A stretch of 64,000 nucleotides of DNA from JBQTIU01 sp052387815 (GCA_052387815.1 JBQTIU010000028.1:1-64000); one strand, 5' to 3'. Positions 27,845 to 36,404 are shown, counted from the first letter of the stretch. A program made the numbers and translations. The notes: a model not told the origin generated them from the sequence alone.

Positions 27845-29145
27845 CGCCCCAGCGGGACATAGTTGCCCACCGTCGTGGGCAGCCACAGCGCGAGGTCGGG
27901 GACGGCGACCATGATGGCGATCATGATCAGGAGCGTGATCACGAACGGGGCGGCGCCGATCAGCACGTCGTTCAAGGGCCCGCCGCGGCGCAAGCCCTGA
28001 ACGACGAACAGGTTGATGCCGACCGGCGGGGTGATCATGGCGGTCTCGATCAACAGAATGATGATGATCCCGAACCACACCGGGTCGTATCCCAGGCTTA
28101 CCATCACCGGCACGATGATCGGCACCGTGGCGACCATCATCGACAGCGTCTCCATGAACATGCCGAGGCCGACGTAGAAGACGATGACGATCAACAGGGT
28201 CTCGAACGGGGTCAGCCCGAGGGTCGTGATGGTGCGGTTGACCTGCCCCGTGAGCCCGATCGAGGTGATGACGAAGTTGAGGAAATAGGCGGCGACCAGG
28301 ATGGCCATCGCCATCGCCGAGGTGCGCATCGTGCCCTCGAGCGCGAGGACCAGCACTTTCCAGGTCAGGCGGCGGTTCCAGGCCGCCACCGCGAGCGCGC
28401 CCAAGACGCCGAGCGCCGCTGCCTCGGTGGGCGTGGCGAGCCCGGCGTAGATCGAGCCGACGACCAGGAAGAAGATCAGCAGCGGCGGGACGAGGTCCGG
28501 CAGGCTGCGGATGCGGCTCGGCCAGTCCGTGACGACCGGGCGGCCGCCCCATTGCGGCCGAACGAGGCAGCCCAGCAAGACCGTCACGCTGAATAGGGAG
28601 GCGAGGAGGAAGCCGGGGATGAATCCGGCGAGGTAGAGCTGCGGGATGGAGGTGCTGGTGAGCACGCCGTAGACGATCATGTTGATCGACGGCGGAATCA
28701 GGATGCCGAGCGTCCCGCCGGCGGCGAGCGAGCCCAGGAACAGGCGCTCGCTGTAGCCGTACTTCTTGACCTCGGCCAGCGCCACGGTGCCGATCGTCGC
28801 CGCGGTGGCGACGCTCGAGCCCGAGGTCGCGGCGAACATCGTGCAGGCGCCGATATTGGCGTGCATCAAGCCGCCGGGCAGCCACGACAGCCACTGGATC
28901 ATGGCCGCGTACATGCGCTCGGCCATGCCCGAGCGCAGCAGGATCTCGCCCAACAGCACGAACAGCGGGATGGAGACCAGGATGAACGAGGTCGAGGTCG
29001 CCCACACCACCTCGCCGGCGGCGAGCGACAGCGGCAGCTTGGAATAGAGGCCGCTCATGATCAGAGCGAGGATGCCCATCGTCGCCGCGACCGGAATCGA
29101 GAGGGCCAGCAAGCCCACGAGAACGCCCGCGGCGGTGCCGATCAT
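27841..29145 (-). CDS. dctM: TRAP transporter large permease (DctM)
   Basis: A 434-residue membrane protein with a dozen hydrophobic segments, the ion-coupled channel part of a tripartite ATP-independent periplasmic transporter. Signs: SIPLFVLLGEILLRSGMAERM, the glycine-rich SSVATAATIGTVALAEVKKYGY, AAGGTLGILIPPSINMIVYG, YAGLATPTEAAALGVLGAL and VWFGIIIILLIETAMITPPVGIN. The ATG at 29145 overlaps the dctQ stop (ATGA). The TAG stop shares a CTAG with the stop of the converging DSD1-type gene. Last gene of a five-gene minus-strand unit. Confidence 0.93.
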   Translation of the reverse strand: MIGTAAGVLVGLLALSIPVAATMGILALIMSGLYSKLPLSLAAGEVVWATSTSFILVSIPLFVLLGEILLRSGMAERMYAAMIQWLSWLPGGLMHANIGACTMFAATSGSSVATAATIGTVALAEVKKYGYSERLFLGSLAAGGTLGILIPPSINMIVYGVLTSTSIPQLYLAGFIPGFLLASLFSVTVLLGCLVRPQWGGRPVVTDWPSRIRSLPDLVPPLLIFFLVVGSIYAGLATPTEAAALGVLGALAVAAWNRRLTWKVLVLALEGTMRTSAMAMAILVAAYFLNFVITSIGLTGQVNRTITTLGLTPFETLLIVIVFYVGLGMFMETLSMMVATVPIIVPVMVSLGYDPVWFGIIIILLIETAMITPPVGINLFVVQGLRRGGPLNDVLIGAAPFVITLLIMIAIMVAVPDLALWLPTTVGNYVPLGR

Positions 29146-29756
29146 GGGGAGCCCCCCTTGGCGTCGGCGGCGCGCACCTCCTCGAGCCCCTTGATCTCGG
29201 CCTCGACCTCCTCGACGGCCGAGCGCGACCCGGCCATGCTCTGGAGGGTGCGCAGATCGCCGGTGACGAACAGCGCCAGGGCGCGCACCAACAGCAGCAG
29301 GTTGACCGCCACGAACAGCACCAGGCCCAGCCACCACAGGAGCTGCGGAACGGTCAGCGGCGTTCCCAGCGAAGACATCGACCGGGCGCCGGTCGCCACC
29401 GTCTGCTCGAGCACCCCGTAGGCGTGCCAGGCGACCACCGACATGAAGAAACCGAACGCGGCGAGCGCGGCGATGTCGAGGATGGCGCAGAGGCGGACCG
29501 GCAGGATCACGTAGAGGGAGTCGATCCGGATATGCGCGCGCTCGAGGAGCGCGAAGCTGAACGCCCAGGCGCTGCTGATGGCGAGCGCATAGCCGGCGAG
29601 CTCGTCGGCGCCGCCGATGGTCGCGACGAACGCCTTGCGGATGACGACGTCGATGCCGATCGCGGCCGACGCCGCCAGCAGCAGGAACCCGCCCATGAGC
29701 GCGCCGTAGCGGGAGATCGTGCGGGCAAGCGCGAGCCAGCGATCCAGGATCCGCAA
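29142..29756 (-). CDS. dctQ: TRAP transporter small permease (DctQ)
   Basis: A 204-residue protein with four membrane segments and the DctQ pattern (YGALMGGFLLLAASAAIGID, VVIRKAFVATIGGADELAGY, LLERAHIRIDSLYVILP). The C-terminal 35 residues are cytoplasmic and acidic (EEVEAEIKGLEEVRAAD), longer than in many relatives. It overlaps dctM by 4 nt. A 150-bp repeat-bearing gap separates it from dctP. Confidence 0.9.
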   Translation of the reverse strand: MRILDRWLALARTISRYGALMGGFLLLAASAAIGIDVVIRKAFVATIGGADELAGYALAISSAWAFSFALLERAHIRIDSLYVILPVRLCAILDIAALAAFGFFMSVVAWHAYGVLEQTVATGARSMSSLGTPLTVPQLLWWLGLVLFVAVNLLLLVRALALFVTGDLRTLQSMAGSRSAVEEVEAEIKGLEEVRAADAKGGSP

Positions 29757-29803
29757 TCACCCCTCCCGATGCGCTCCTACCCAGGGAACAGCGTCGTCCT
29801 TTC

Positions 29804-29906
29804 GTAGGGGCGGGTTTGAAACCCGCCCCTACCCAGGGAACGGCATCGTCCCTTCGTAGGGGCGGGTCTTAAGACCCGCCCGGGCGGGTTTGAAACCCGC
29901 CCCTAC
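29804..29906. repeat. Cluster of REP-like palindromes
   Basis: Copy 1 (29804-29832) is a perfect 29-bp palindrome with 14-bp arms, GTAGGGGCGGGTTT and its complement, around one G. Copy 2 starts at 29856 with a CTTAAG centre and is cut short; copy 3 (29882-29906) follows directly. A leading CCCAGGGAAC stretch is also duplicated before copies 1 and 2. Located between dctP and dctQ, where such elements can set differential mRNA stability or termination in the operon. Confidence 0.9.
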
Positions 29907-29908
29907 GG

Positions 29909-30967
29909 CTAATTCGCCGGCGCGCTCAGGCCGACGACCTTGCCGACGGTCTCGTTCCACTCCTTGGCGCACGCGGCCCCGCAGCGCTGGGCCCAGCCCG
30001 CCAGCACGCGCGTCTCCATGAGCCGGCGGTGCTCGTCCATCTCGGCCGGCTTGACGGGCACCAGCGTCAGGTTGACCTTCTTGCCCATCGTGCAGGGGTC
30101 CTTGTTGAAGTTGCAGTTCTCGGCGTCGGCGACCGCCGCGGCCGCGGTCTTCCACATCTTGTCCTCGAAGACCTTGAACTGGTCGAGGAGGAACTGCTGG
30201 ACCTTCGGGTCGAACCGCTTCCACGAGGCGAGGTTGAAGGCATGGGCGTTGATGCTCCAGCCGAGATACATGGGATAGATGTGGGTGGCGACCTCGGGCC
30301 ACTTGGCGGTATTGCCGCTCAAGGTACCGGTGACCGCGCAGTCGACCACGCCGCGCTGCAGGGCCGGGACGACCTCGGCGAAGGCCAGGTTGACCGTGGT
30401 GCCGCCGACGCCCTCGATGAAATCGACCATCGTGCGATTGAAGACGCGGACCTTCTTGCCCTTGAGATCGGCGAGGCCGCCGATCGGCACCCGGCACCAG
30501 AAGACCTGCGGCGGGTTGGTGCCGAAGGCGATCAGCTTGGCGTTCCAGTGCTCGCCCATGCGCTTGTCGAGCACTTCCTTGTAGGCGTTGCAGGCGCCCC
30601 GCGCCTTGCCGATGTCGAGCGCCACCCCGGCCAGGTCGCAGCCCTCGAAGCGCGGGTCGTCGCCGGCCATCTTGCTGATGTCCATGCTGGCGAAATCCAT
30701 GACCCCGAGCTTCAAGAGCCGGAGCATCGTCTTGTCGTCGATCCCCATCTGGTCGAGGGGGGTGAAGTCGGCCGTCACCATGCCCTTGGTGATCTCGGGC
30801 AGGGTCTTGGTCCAGAACGGAATCTCGTCGAGGGAGGAGACGACGGTCGGGCTGTTGAGGCCGATCGCCTTGACATGGGTCCGCGGCAGGTCCTGCGCCT
30901 GCCCGCCCGCGCCGAGGACCAGTGCGGTCATCGCCGCGCCCATCGCGGTCCATACTCTGCGTTTCAT
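29909..30967 (-). CDS. dctP: TRAP transporter substrate-binding protein (DctP)
   Basis: A 352-residue periplasmic receptor with a signal peptide (WTAMGAAMTALVLGAGGQA). The conserved TRAP signature is GLADLKGKKVRVFNRTMVDF, with the substrate-gripping Arg in KVRVF, followed by AFAEVVPALQRGVVDCAVTGTL. The C-terminal third carries six cysteines (ENCNFNKDPCTM, WAQRCGAACAKEW), unusual for the family and suggesting disulfides. It is separated from dctQM only by the palindrome cluster, and follows the DUF4392 gene by 45 nt. Ligand unknown; from the neighbours a D-amino acid, hydroxyacid or 5-oxoproline is plausible. Confidence 0.9.
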   Translation of the reverse strand: MKRRVWTAMGAAMTALVLGAGGQAQDLPRTHVKAIGLNSPTVVSSLDEIPFWTKTLPEITKGMVTADFTPLDQMGIDDKTMLRLLKLGVMDFASMDISKMAGDDPRFEGCDLAGVALDIGKARGACNAYKEVLDKRMGEHWNAKLIAFGTNPPQVFWCRVPIGGLADLKGKKVRVFNRTMVDFIEGVGGTTVNLAFAEVVPALQRGVVDCAVTGTLSGNTAKWPEVATHIYPMYLGWSINAHAFNLASWKRFDPKVQQFLLDQFKVFEDKMWKTAAAAVADAENCNFNKDPCTMGKKVNLTLVPVKPAEMDEHRRLMETRVLAGWAQRCGAACAKEWNETVGKVVGLSAPAN

Positions 30968-31012
30968 GTGTTGCCTCCTTGGTTGATGTTGCGATCGGGA
31001 TTGCCGGGGTGC

Positions 31013-31963
31013 CTAGCCCGCGACCCGCATGATTTGGTCGAGCTTGCGGCCGTGCACCGCCCAGGGCAGCGAATCGACGTACATGCAGGGATAGGGCACA
31101 CCACCCCAAGTGTCGGGGGACGTGCCGAGCCCTTTCTTGACGCACACGTCCAGGATCTGCTTGTCCATCTGCTTGTTGAGGGTCTTGGTGAGCTTGGCCT
31201 TGAGCTTCGGCATGAGGAGCGCGAGCGCCGCCGGCAGCGCCCAGCCCCCCCAGTTGGACACCCCGCAGATGATCAGGTGGTCGCACTTGGTGACGCTGGC
31301 GACCTCGTCGCCCTGCGGGACGTGCTTGGCGACGAGTTCGGCCGGCAGGTTGCCCATGCCGAGCTCGTTGCCGCCGTCACCGATGCCGATGGTGGTCCAC
31401 GCCCCGCCGGTGAACAGCTTGTCCAAGGGCGCGTTCCACTGGCTGATGTCCTTGCCGCGGAAATTGCGCGGCGTGCCGTCCTTCGACGGCCCGCAACGCT
31501 CGATCGAGATCACGTGGGTGAGCTTCGGCCTGAGCTTTTTCCACGCCGCCAGGATGCGGTCGACGGGCACACCGCCGTCCGTTCCCTGATCGTTCATCGA
31601 CGCTACGTCGAAGGGGAAGGTTCCGGGCAGGCCGGCGCCCCAGGCGGCCGCGTACATCGAATTGGCGTTGGCCATGTCGGTGACCAGCCGGCAGGGAATG
31701 CCGGCATGGTGGAAGGCGGCGGCGAGATGGGCGGCGCCCGGCGGCCCATCGGTCTCGCAGTTGGGCGGTTGCGACATCCACTGGTAGAAGCCGCTGATGA
31801 TGGCGAGGTGCGGGCGTTTCGCGGCCGCGATCGATTGCGCCGCGGCGAGCAGCCCGCCCCTGGCGAAGTCGAGCAGCGGCCCCATGCCGCGCCGGCCGCC
31901 GATGTCCTCGCCGACCAGCGTCTCGATCTTGCGGATGCGCTCTGCGACGTTTGCCTTCGCCAT
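31013..31963 (-). CDS. DUF4392 protein (D-glutamate cyclase C-terminal half homologue)
   Basis: A 316-residue DUF4392 protein. In vertebrates this domain is the C-terminal half of D-glutamate cyclase (DGLUCY), which converts D-glutamate to 5-oxo-D-proline. Seen here: HLAIISGFYQWMSQPP, ETDGPPGAAHLAAAFHHAGI, HVISIERCGPSKDGTPRNF and GAWTTIGIGDGGNELGMGN, rich in conserved Gly, Asp and Glu as expected for a catalytic pocket. It lies between the RraA-like gene (32 nt upstream) and dctP (45 nt downstream) in one unit, so an imported compound may be its substrate. The other DGLUCY half, DUF1445, is encoded separately 4.4 kb away. Confidence 0.83.
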   Translation of the reverse strand: MAKANVAERIRKIETLVGEDIGGRRGMGPLLDFARGGLLAAAQSIAAAKRPHLAIISGFYQWMSQPPNCETDGPPGAAHLAAAFHHAGIPCRLVTDMANANSMYAAAWGAGLPGTFPFDVASMNDQGTDGGVPVDRILAAWKKLRPKLTHVISIERCGPSKDGTPRNFRGKDISQWNAPLDKLFTGGAWTTIGIGDGGNELGMGNLPAELVAKHVPQGDEVASVTKCDHLIICGVSNWGGWALPAALALLMPKLKAKLTKTLNKQMDKQILDVCVKKGLGTSPDTWGGVPYPCMYVDSLPWAVHGRKLDQIMRVAG

Positions 31964-31995
31964 GTCGGGCTCCGTTGCGGTTCCAGGTCGCGCGG

Positions 31996-32664
31996 TCAGA
32001 ACACGCGGTATTTCTCGAACAATGTACGGATACTGCCGCCGGCCTGCAACTGGCGGCGCACGATGGTCTCCTTGTCGCGGACGGCCTCGGCGGTCTCGAT
32101 GACCCCATCGAGGGCGGCGGCGGGGATGATCAACACGCCGTCGATGTCGCCGAGCACGAAATCGCCCGGGGCGATCGCCACGCCGCCGATTTCGATCGGC
32201 TGGTTGAAATCGGTGATCTCGAAGCGATAGACCGCGGTCAGCGGCGAGTGGAAGACGCGGAACACCGGGAAACCGAGCTTGAGGATGTGCGCCGAGTCGC
32301 GAAGGCCGCCGTGGATGACGCAGCCGGTGGCGCCTTTTTGGCGCGCGGTATTGCTCATCAGCTCGCCCCAATGGGCGGCCCGCGTTTCGTCGCCAGGCTC
32401 GATGACCACCACGCTCCCCGGCAAGATCGCCTCCAGCATGTCCATCTGACGGTAACGGGGGTCGGGGCGCTCGCCCGGCGGCTTGGCCCGGCCGCGCACC
32501 GTGAACACCGGTCCCGCCACCTTCATCCTCGGATCGAGCGGGCGGATGTCCTTCGGCAGGCACTGGTTGCGGTAGCCGAGATCGTCGAGGATGTCGGCCA
32601 CGGCGCCGGTATAGAGGGCGCGGAGCCTGGCGCTGCGATCGGGGTTGGCGCTTTTCCTCGGCAT
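31996..32664 (-). CDS. RraA family protein / HMG aldolase-like
   Basis: A 222-residue RraA-fold protein. Family members are class II aldolases for 4-hydroxy-4-methyl-2-oxoglutarate or related oxaloacetate-type substrates. Marks: TGAVADILDDLGYRNQCLPK, the glycine-rich GELMSNTARQKGATGCVIHG followed by GLRDSAHI, FGLD-type DFVLGDIDGVLIIPAAAL near the end. The arginine and aspartate of GGLRD are the usual catalytic pair. The start at MPRKSAN is preferred. First gene of the minus-strand unit and divergent from murL. Its reaction here is not known; the name as an aldolase is by family only. Confidence 0.82.
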   Translation of the reverse strand: MPRKSANPDRSARLRALYTGAVADILDDLGYRNQCLPKDIRPLDPRMKVAGPVFTVRGRAKPPGERPDPRYRQMDMLEAILPGSVVVIEPGDETRAAHWGELMSNTARQKGATGCVIHGGLRDSAHILKLGFPVFRVFHSPLTAVYRFEITDFNQPIEIGGVAIAPGDFVLGDIDGVLIIPAAALDGVIETAEAVRDKETIVRRQLQAGGSIRTLFEKYRVF

Positions 32665-32855
32665 GCCTTGAGGCCCCTTTGCGGCTTCCGGAAACACCAT
32701 AGGGAATAACCGAGGTCGCCACAATCGCCGTCGGCTTGCGCGATCCTTGGCCCGCCATTAGGGTTCCGTCGATGGCACCGATTCGGCGCGAGCCCGCCAC
32801 AATGCCGCCGCAAAATTCTTCCATGTGAGGCCATGCGACCCGGGCCGGCCAACCG

Positions 32856-34271
32856 ATGAGCGAGTTGCGCGCGAAGCGACCGGCCGCGGCGCTCGGCTCG
32901 GTGCGCGCCTTCCGTTTCACCTCCTTCGACTACGAGGAGGCGAGTGCCACGGCGCGGCTGCGCTACGCCTTCGACGACCGCTATGCCTTCGAGGAGACCT
33001 TCACCTTCGAGGGCGCGCCCACGAGGCTCGACCCCACGCGCCGCGCCGCGCTTGCGGTCGCTCTGCGCCATCTGCACCTCGCCGCCGGCGTCAGCTACTA
33101 CAAGGCATTCGCGCCTCCGCGCCTGGTCGTCGACGGTCCGCCGCTCGATCCCTCGAGCGCCCGGTTTTTCACCGACTTCTATTTGAACGGCCTGGGCGAG
33201 TTCGCCTATTTGAACGGGCTCGACCTCGAGGGACGGATCGAATTTCCCTCCGACCCCCGGGCCGCCAGCGCGCCCGCCTCGCTCGCACTGGCGCGCCGCA
33301 CGGCCGTGCCGGTCGGCGGCGGCAAGGATTCGATCCTCACCATCGAGGCCCTCAAGGCGGCCGGCGAACCGATCGTCCTCATTGCCATCGGCCGGCCCCG
33401 CCCGATCGCCGAGGTCATGGCGGTCGCAGGCGTGCCCGCGATCGCCGTCAGGCGGCAGCTTTCGCCGCTCATCTTGGACTTGAACGCCAGGGGCGCGCTC
33501 AACGGCCACGTGCCGATCACCGGCATCCTCGCCTTCGTGCTGGCGGCGGCGGCGGTCCTTTACGGCTTCGATACCGTCGCGATGTCGAACGAACGCTCGG
33601 CCAATGTCGGAAACCTGACGCGCGACGGGTTCAAGATCAACCACCAATATTCGAAGTCGCTGGCCTTCGAGCGCGCGCTGTCGGCGCATTTTCACGCCCG
33701 CGTGCTCCCGACCTTCACCTATTTCTCGTTCCTGCGGCCGCTGTCTGAGCTCGGCATCGCGAAGCGGTTCGCCGGCCTTCCCGCCTATCACGGCGTCTTT
33801 TCGAGCTGCAACGGCGCCTTCAAGCTCGGTGGCGGCGCATGGTCGCGCTGGTGCCGCGACTGCGCGAAATGCCGGTTCGTTTTCCTGGCGCTGGCGCCGT
33901 TCCTGGACAAGGCGCGACTCCTCGACATCTTCGGAGGCGACTTGCTCGACGCCGACGATCAGGAGACGGGCTTTCGCGAGCTCATGGGCCTGTCCGGCCA
34001 CAAGCCGTTCGAATGCGTCGGCGAGACGCAGGAATCGGCGGCCGCCATGGGCGCGCTCATCGGCCGTCCCGAGTGGCGGGGCGACCGGCTGGTCAAGCGC
34101 CTCGGCGCCGAATTACGCCCCCATCTCGGCGACCTCGCGCGCCACATGGACCGGGCGCTGGCGCCGTCGGGCGAGCACCTCGTTCCGCCGCGCTTTGCGG
34201 AGATGCTCGATGCGTTTGCAGGACCTCGCGAACAAGCGCGTGGGGATCTGGGGGTTCGGTCGCGAGGGTAG
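32856..34271 (+). CDS. murL: UDP-MurNAc-L-Ala-L-Glu epimerase MurL
   Basis: A 471-residue MurL-type protein, which in Xanthomonas inverts the terminal glutamate of UDP-MurNAc-L-Ala-L-Glu to the D form using ATP, replacing glutamate racemase. The start MSELRAK is followed by FEGAPTRLDPTRR, a nucleotide loop VPVGGGKDSILTIEALKAAG (PP-loop type), AVAGVPAIAVRRQLSP, TVAMSNERSANVGNL, NHQYSKSLAFERAL and a Cys-rich WCRDCAKCRFVFLALAPF. It overlaps the downstream murD2 start by 62 nt, so the two are co-translated. Identification rests on family memory and on the partner gene. Confidence 0.85.
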   Translation: MSELRAKRPAAALGSVRAFRFTSFDYEEASATARLRYAFDDRYAFEETFTFEGAPTRLDPTRRAALAVALRHLHLAAGVSYYKAFAPPRLVVDGPPLDPSSARFFTDFYLNGLGEFAYLNGLDLEGRIEFPSDPRAASAPASLALARRTAVPVGGGKDSILTIEALKAAGEPIVLIAIGRPRPIAEVMAVAGVPAIAVRRQLSPLILDLNARGALNGHVPITGILAFVLAAAAVLYGFDTVAMSNERSANVGNLTRDGFKINHQYSKSLAFERALSAHFHARVLPTFTYFSFLRPLSELGIAKRFAGLPAYHGVFSSCNGAFKLGGGAWSRWCRDCAKCRFVFLALAPFLDKARLLDIFGGDLLDADDQETGFRELMGLSGHKPFECVGETQESAAAMGALIGRPEWRGDRLVKRLGAELRPHLGDLARHMDRALAPSGEHLVPPRFAEMLDAFAGPREQARGDLGVRSRG

Positions 34272-35559
34272 GGCGACGCTCGGCTGTCTGCGCCGCCTGT
34301 TCCCGGACAAGCCGATCACCGTCCTCGACGACCGGGCCGAGCTCGACGCCGCCGATCCCGCCGTCAGCATCGTCACCGGGGCGGGCGTGGCGGCGGCGGC
34401 GCTCGGGCTCGAGGTGATCGTCAAGGCCCCGGGCGTGAGCCTCTACGCCCCCGCCGTGGCGGCGGCCAAGGCGAAGGGGGTGGTCATAACCTCGGCGACC
34501 AATCTGTGGTTCGCCGCCAACCCGGCGGCCAAGACCATCGCCATCACCGGGACCAAGGGCAAGAGCACGACCGCCGCGCTGGTCCACCACCTGCTCGGCG
34601 CCGGCGGTATGGCGGCGGAACTGCGCGGCAATATCGGCACCCCGCTGCTGGACCGGCCCGCAGCCGAAGGCGGCGTCGAGGTATTCGTGCTCGAGCTGTC
34701 GAGCTACCAGTTGAGCGATCTCGAATTCGGTCCCGGCATCGCCGTGCTGCTCAATCTGTTCCCCGAGCACATCGATTGGCACGGCTCGACCGAGGTCTAC
34801 TATCGGGACAAGCTCAACATCTTCAAAGCGGACCGGCCGCAGGTGCGAATCCTCGATTTCGCCGATCCCGAAACCCGGCGGCGGACCGGCCATATTGCCG
34901 ATCCCTGCTACTTCAACGCCCCCGATGCGATTCACGTCGAAGGGGCGATGATCATGGACGGCGCCGGCGTCATCTGCGGCGCCGAGCGGGTGCGCCTGCC
35001 CGGCCGCCACAACCTGTCGAATGTTTGCGCGGCCTTGACGGCGGTCAAGGCCGCCGGTCTCGACCCCAGCACCTTGGGTCCCGCGCTCGACAGCTTTCGG
35101 CCCTTGCCGCACCGGCTGGAGGTATTGGGAGAGCGCGGCGGGGTGCTGTACGTCAACGACAGCATCTCGACGACGCCGCAGTCGGCGGCAGCGGCGCTCG
35201 AGGTCTTCGCGGACCGGCCGGTGGCGCTGATCCTGGGCGGGTACGAGCGGCGGCAGGATTACGGGGCGCTCGCCGAACTGATTTGCGACCGTGGCGTCGC
35301 CGCCGTCCTCACCCTGCCGCACAACGGCCCACGCATCGCCGCGCTGGTGCGGGCGACCCTGGATCGCCGCCGTCCCTCGCCGCGGCCCCAAGTGATCGAG
35401 GCGGGCGATCTCGCCGAGGCGGTCGACAGGGCGCGCCTGGCGGTCCCGCCGGGCGGGGTCGTGCTGCTGTCGCCGGCCGCCCCCAGCTACGGGGCGTTCA
35501 AGGATTTCGAGGAGCGCGGGCGGGCGTTCGCCGCATTCGCCGGTTTTACGGGTGCCTAG
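34210..35559 (+). CDS. murD2: UDP-MurNAc-L-alanine--L-glutamate ligase MurD2
   Basis: A 449-residue Mur ligase. Domain 1 starts RVGIWGFGREGRATLGCLRR; the central ATPase has AITGTKGKSTTAALVHHLLG and LELSSYQLSDLEFGPGIAVLL, NLFPEHIDWHGSTEVYYRDK; the C-terminal domain has GRHNLSNVCAALTAVKAAGL, RPLPHRLEVLGE, YVNDSISTTPQSAAAAL and LLSPAAPSYGAFKDFEERG. In the MurL pathway this ligase adds L-glutamate rather than D-glutamate to UDP-MurNAc-L-Ala. It overlaps murL and its stop shares CTAG with the DUF1445 gene coming from the other side. L-Glu specificity is inferred from the murL linkage. Confidence 0.87.
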   Translation: MRLQDLANKRVGIWGFGREGRATLGCLRRLFPDKPITVLDDRAELDAADPAVSIVTGAGVAAAALGLEVIVKAPGVSLYAPAVAAAKAKGVVITSATNLWFAANPAAKTIAITGTKGKSTTAALVHHLLGAGGMAAELRGNIGTPLLDRPAAEGGVEVFVLELSSYQLSDLEFGPGIAVLLNLFPEHIDWHGSTEVYYRDKLNIFKADRPQVRILDFADPETRRRTGHIADPCYFNAPDAIHVEGAMIMDGAGVICGAERVRLPGRHNLSNVCAALTAVKAAGLDPSTLGPALDSFRPLPHRLEVLGERGGVLYVNDSISTTPQSAAAALEVFADRPVALILGGYERRQDYGALAELICDRGVAAVLTLPHNGPRIAALVRATLDRRRPSPRPQVIEAGDLAEAVDRARLAVPPGGVVLLSPAAPSYGAFKDFEERGRAFAAFAGFTGA

Positions 35560-36371
35560 AGGACCGCCAGGCTCGAGTTCCGGAGGTCGGTGACCAGCAT
35601 GTGCCCCGGCGTGTGGGTGATGCAGATCGGCGGCTTGGCGCGCTCGACCGCGATCTGAGGCGTGACGCCGCACGCCCAGAAGACCGGCAGCTCGCCGGCG
35701 CCCACCTCGGCCACGCCCATGCCGAGATAAGGCTGGTCGAGATCGACGCCGATCAGCTCCGGCTTGCCGATATGCACCGGCGCCCCGTGCACGTTGGGGA
35801 AGCGCGTGGTGATCTGGATGGCGCGGATGGCATGGGCGGGCGTGAAGGCGCGCATGGTGACCACCATCTTGCCGGCGAAGCGCCCGCCCGGAACGGTGTC
35901 GATGTCGGTCACGTACATCGCCACGCAGTCGTTGCGTTCGACATGCTTGATCGGCACGCCGGCCTCGATGATCGCCTCCTCGAAGGAGAACGAGCAGCCG
36001 AGCACGAAGGCGACGAAGTCGTCCTGCCAGAGATGCCCGATATCGCGCACGTCCTCTACGTAGGCGCCGGTGCGGAACACCCGGTAGCTCGGCACGTCGG
36101 TGCGGATATCGAGGTCGTGGGCAAGCGCGGGCAGGCGCGGGTCGCCCGGGTTCGACATCGCGAGGAGCGGGCAGGGCTTCGGGTTGCGCTGGCAGAACAG
36201 CAGGAACTCGTCGGCATAGGATTTGGGGAGGATGCACAGGTTGCCTTGCACGTAACCGGGCGCGATGCCGGCGGTGTGAGCGGTGTGGATTTGGGCGCGG
36301 ATGGCGGCCCGCGCGGCGCGCGGATCGGCGGGATCGAACGCGGGTTTGCGGTCGCGAGCGGTAACGGCCAT
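35556..36371 (-). CDS. DUF1445 putative hydro-lyase (D-glutamate cyclase N-terminal half homologue)
   Basis: A 271-residue DUF1445 protein, usually annotated putative hydro-lyase. This domain is the N-terminal half of vertebrate D-glutamate cyclase. Signs: IHTAHTAGIAPGYVQGNLCI, SYADEFLLFCQRNPKPCPLL, RTDVPSYRVFRTG, ALGCSFSFEEA-type VLGCSFSFEEAIIEAG, MRAFTPAHAIRAIQITTRFP and NVHGAPVHIGKPELIGV. It follows pxpA by 33 nt on the minus strand, a common bacterial linkage. Together with the DUF4392 gene on the other side of murL-murD2 it would make up both parts of the animal enzyme. Confidence 0.88.
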   Translation of the reverse strand: MAVTARDRKPAFDPADPRAARAAIRAQIHTAHTAGIAPGYVQGNLCILPKSYADEFLLFCQRNPKPCPLLAMSNPGDPRLPALAHDLDIRTDVPSYRVFRTGAYVEDVRDIGHLWQDDFVAFVLGCSFSFEEAIIEAGVPIKHVERNDCVAMYVTDIDTVPGGRFAGKMVVTMRAFTPAHAIRAIQITTRFPNVHGAPVHIGKPELIGVDLDQPYLGMGVAEVGAGELPVFWACGVTPQIAVERAKPPICITHTPGHMLVTDLRNSSLAVL

Positions 36372-36404
36372 GGATGGACTTCCTCCTTCGAAGCGGGGCG
36401 AGTA

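Noticed and set aside
29804..29906. CRISPR array
   Set aside because: The repeats are palindromes with irregular spacing and one is truncated; no spacers and no cas genes were seen.
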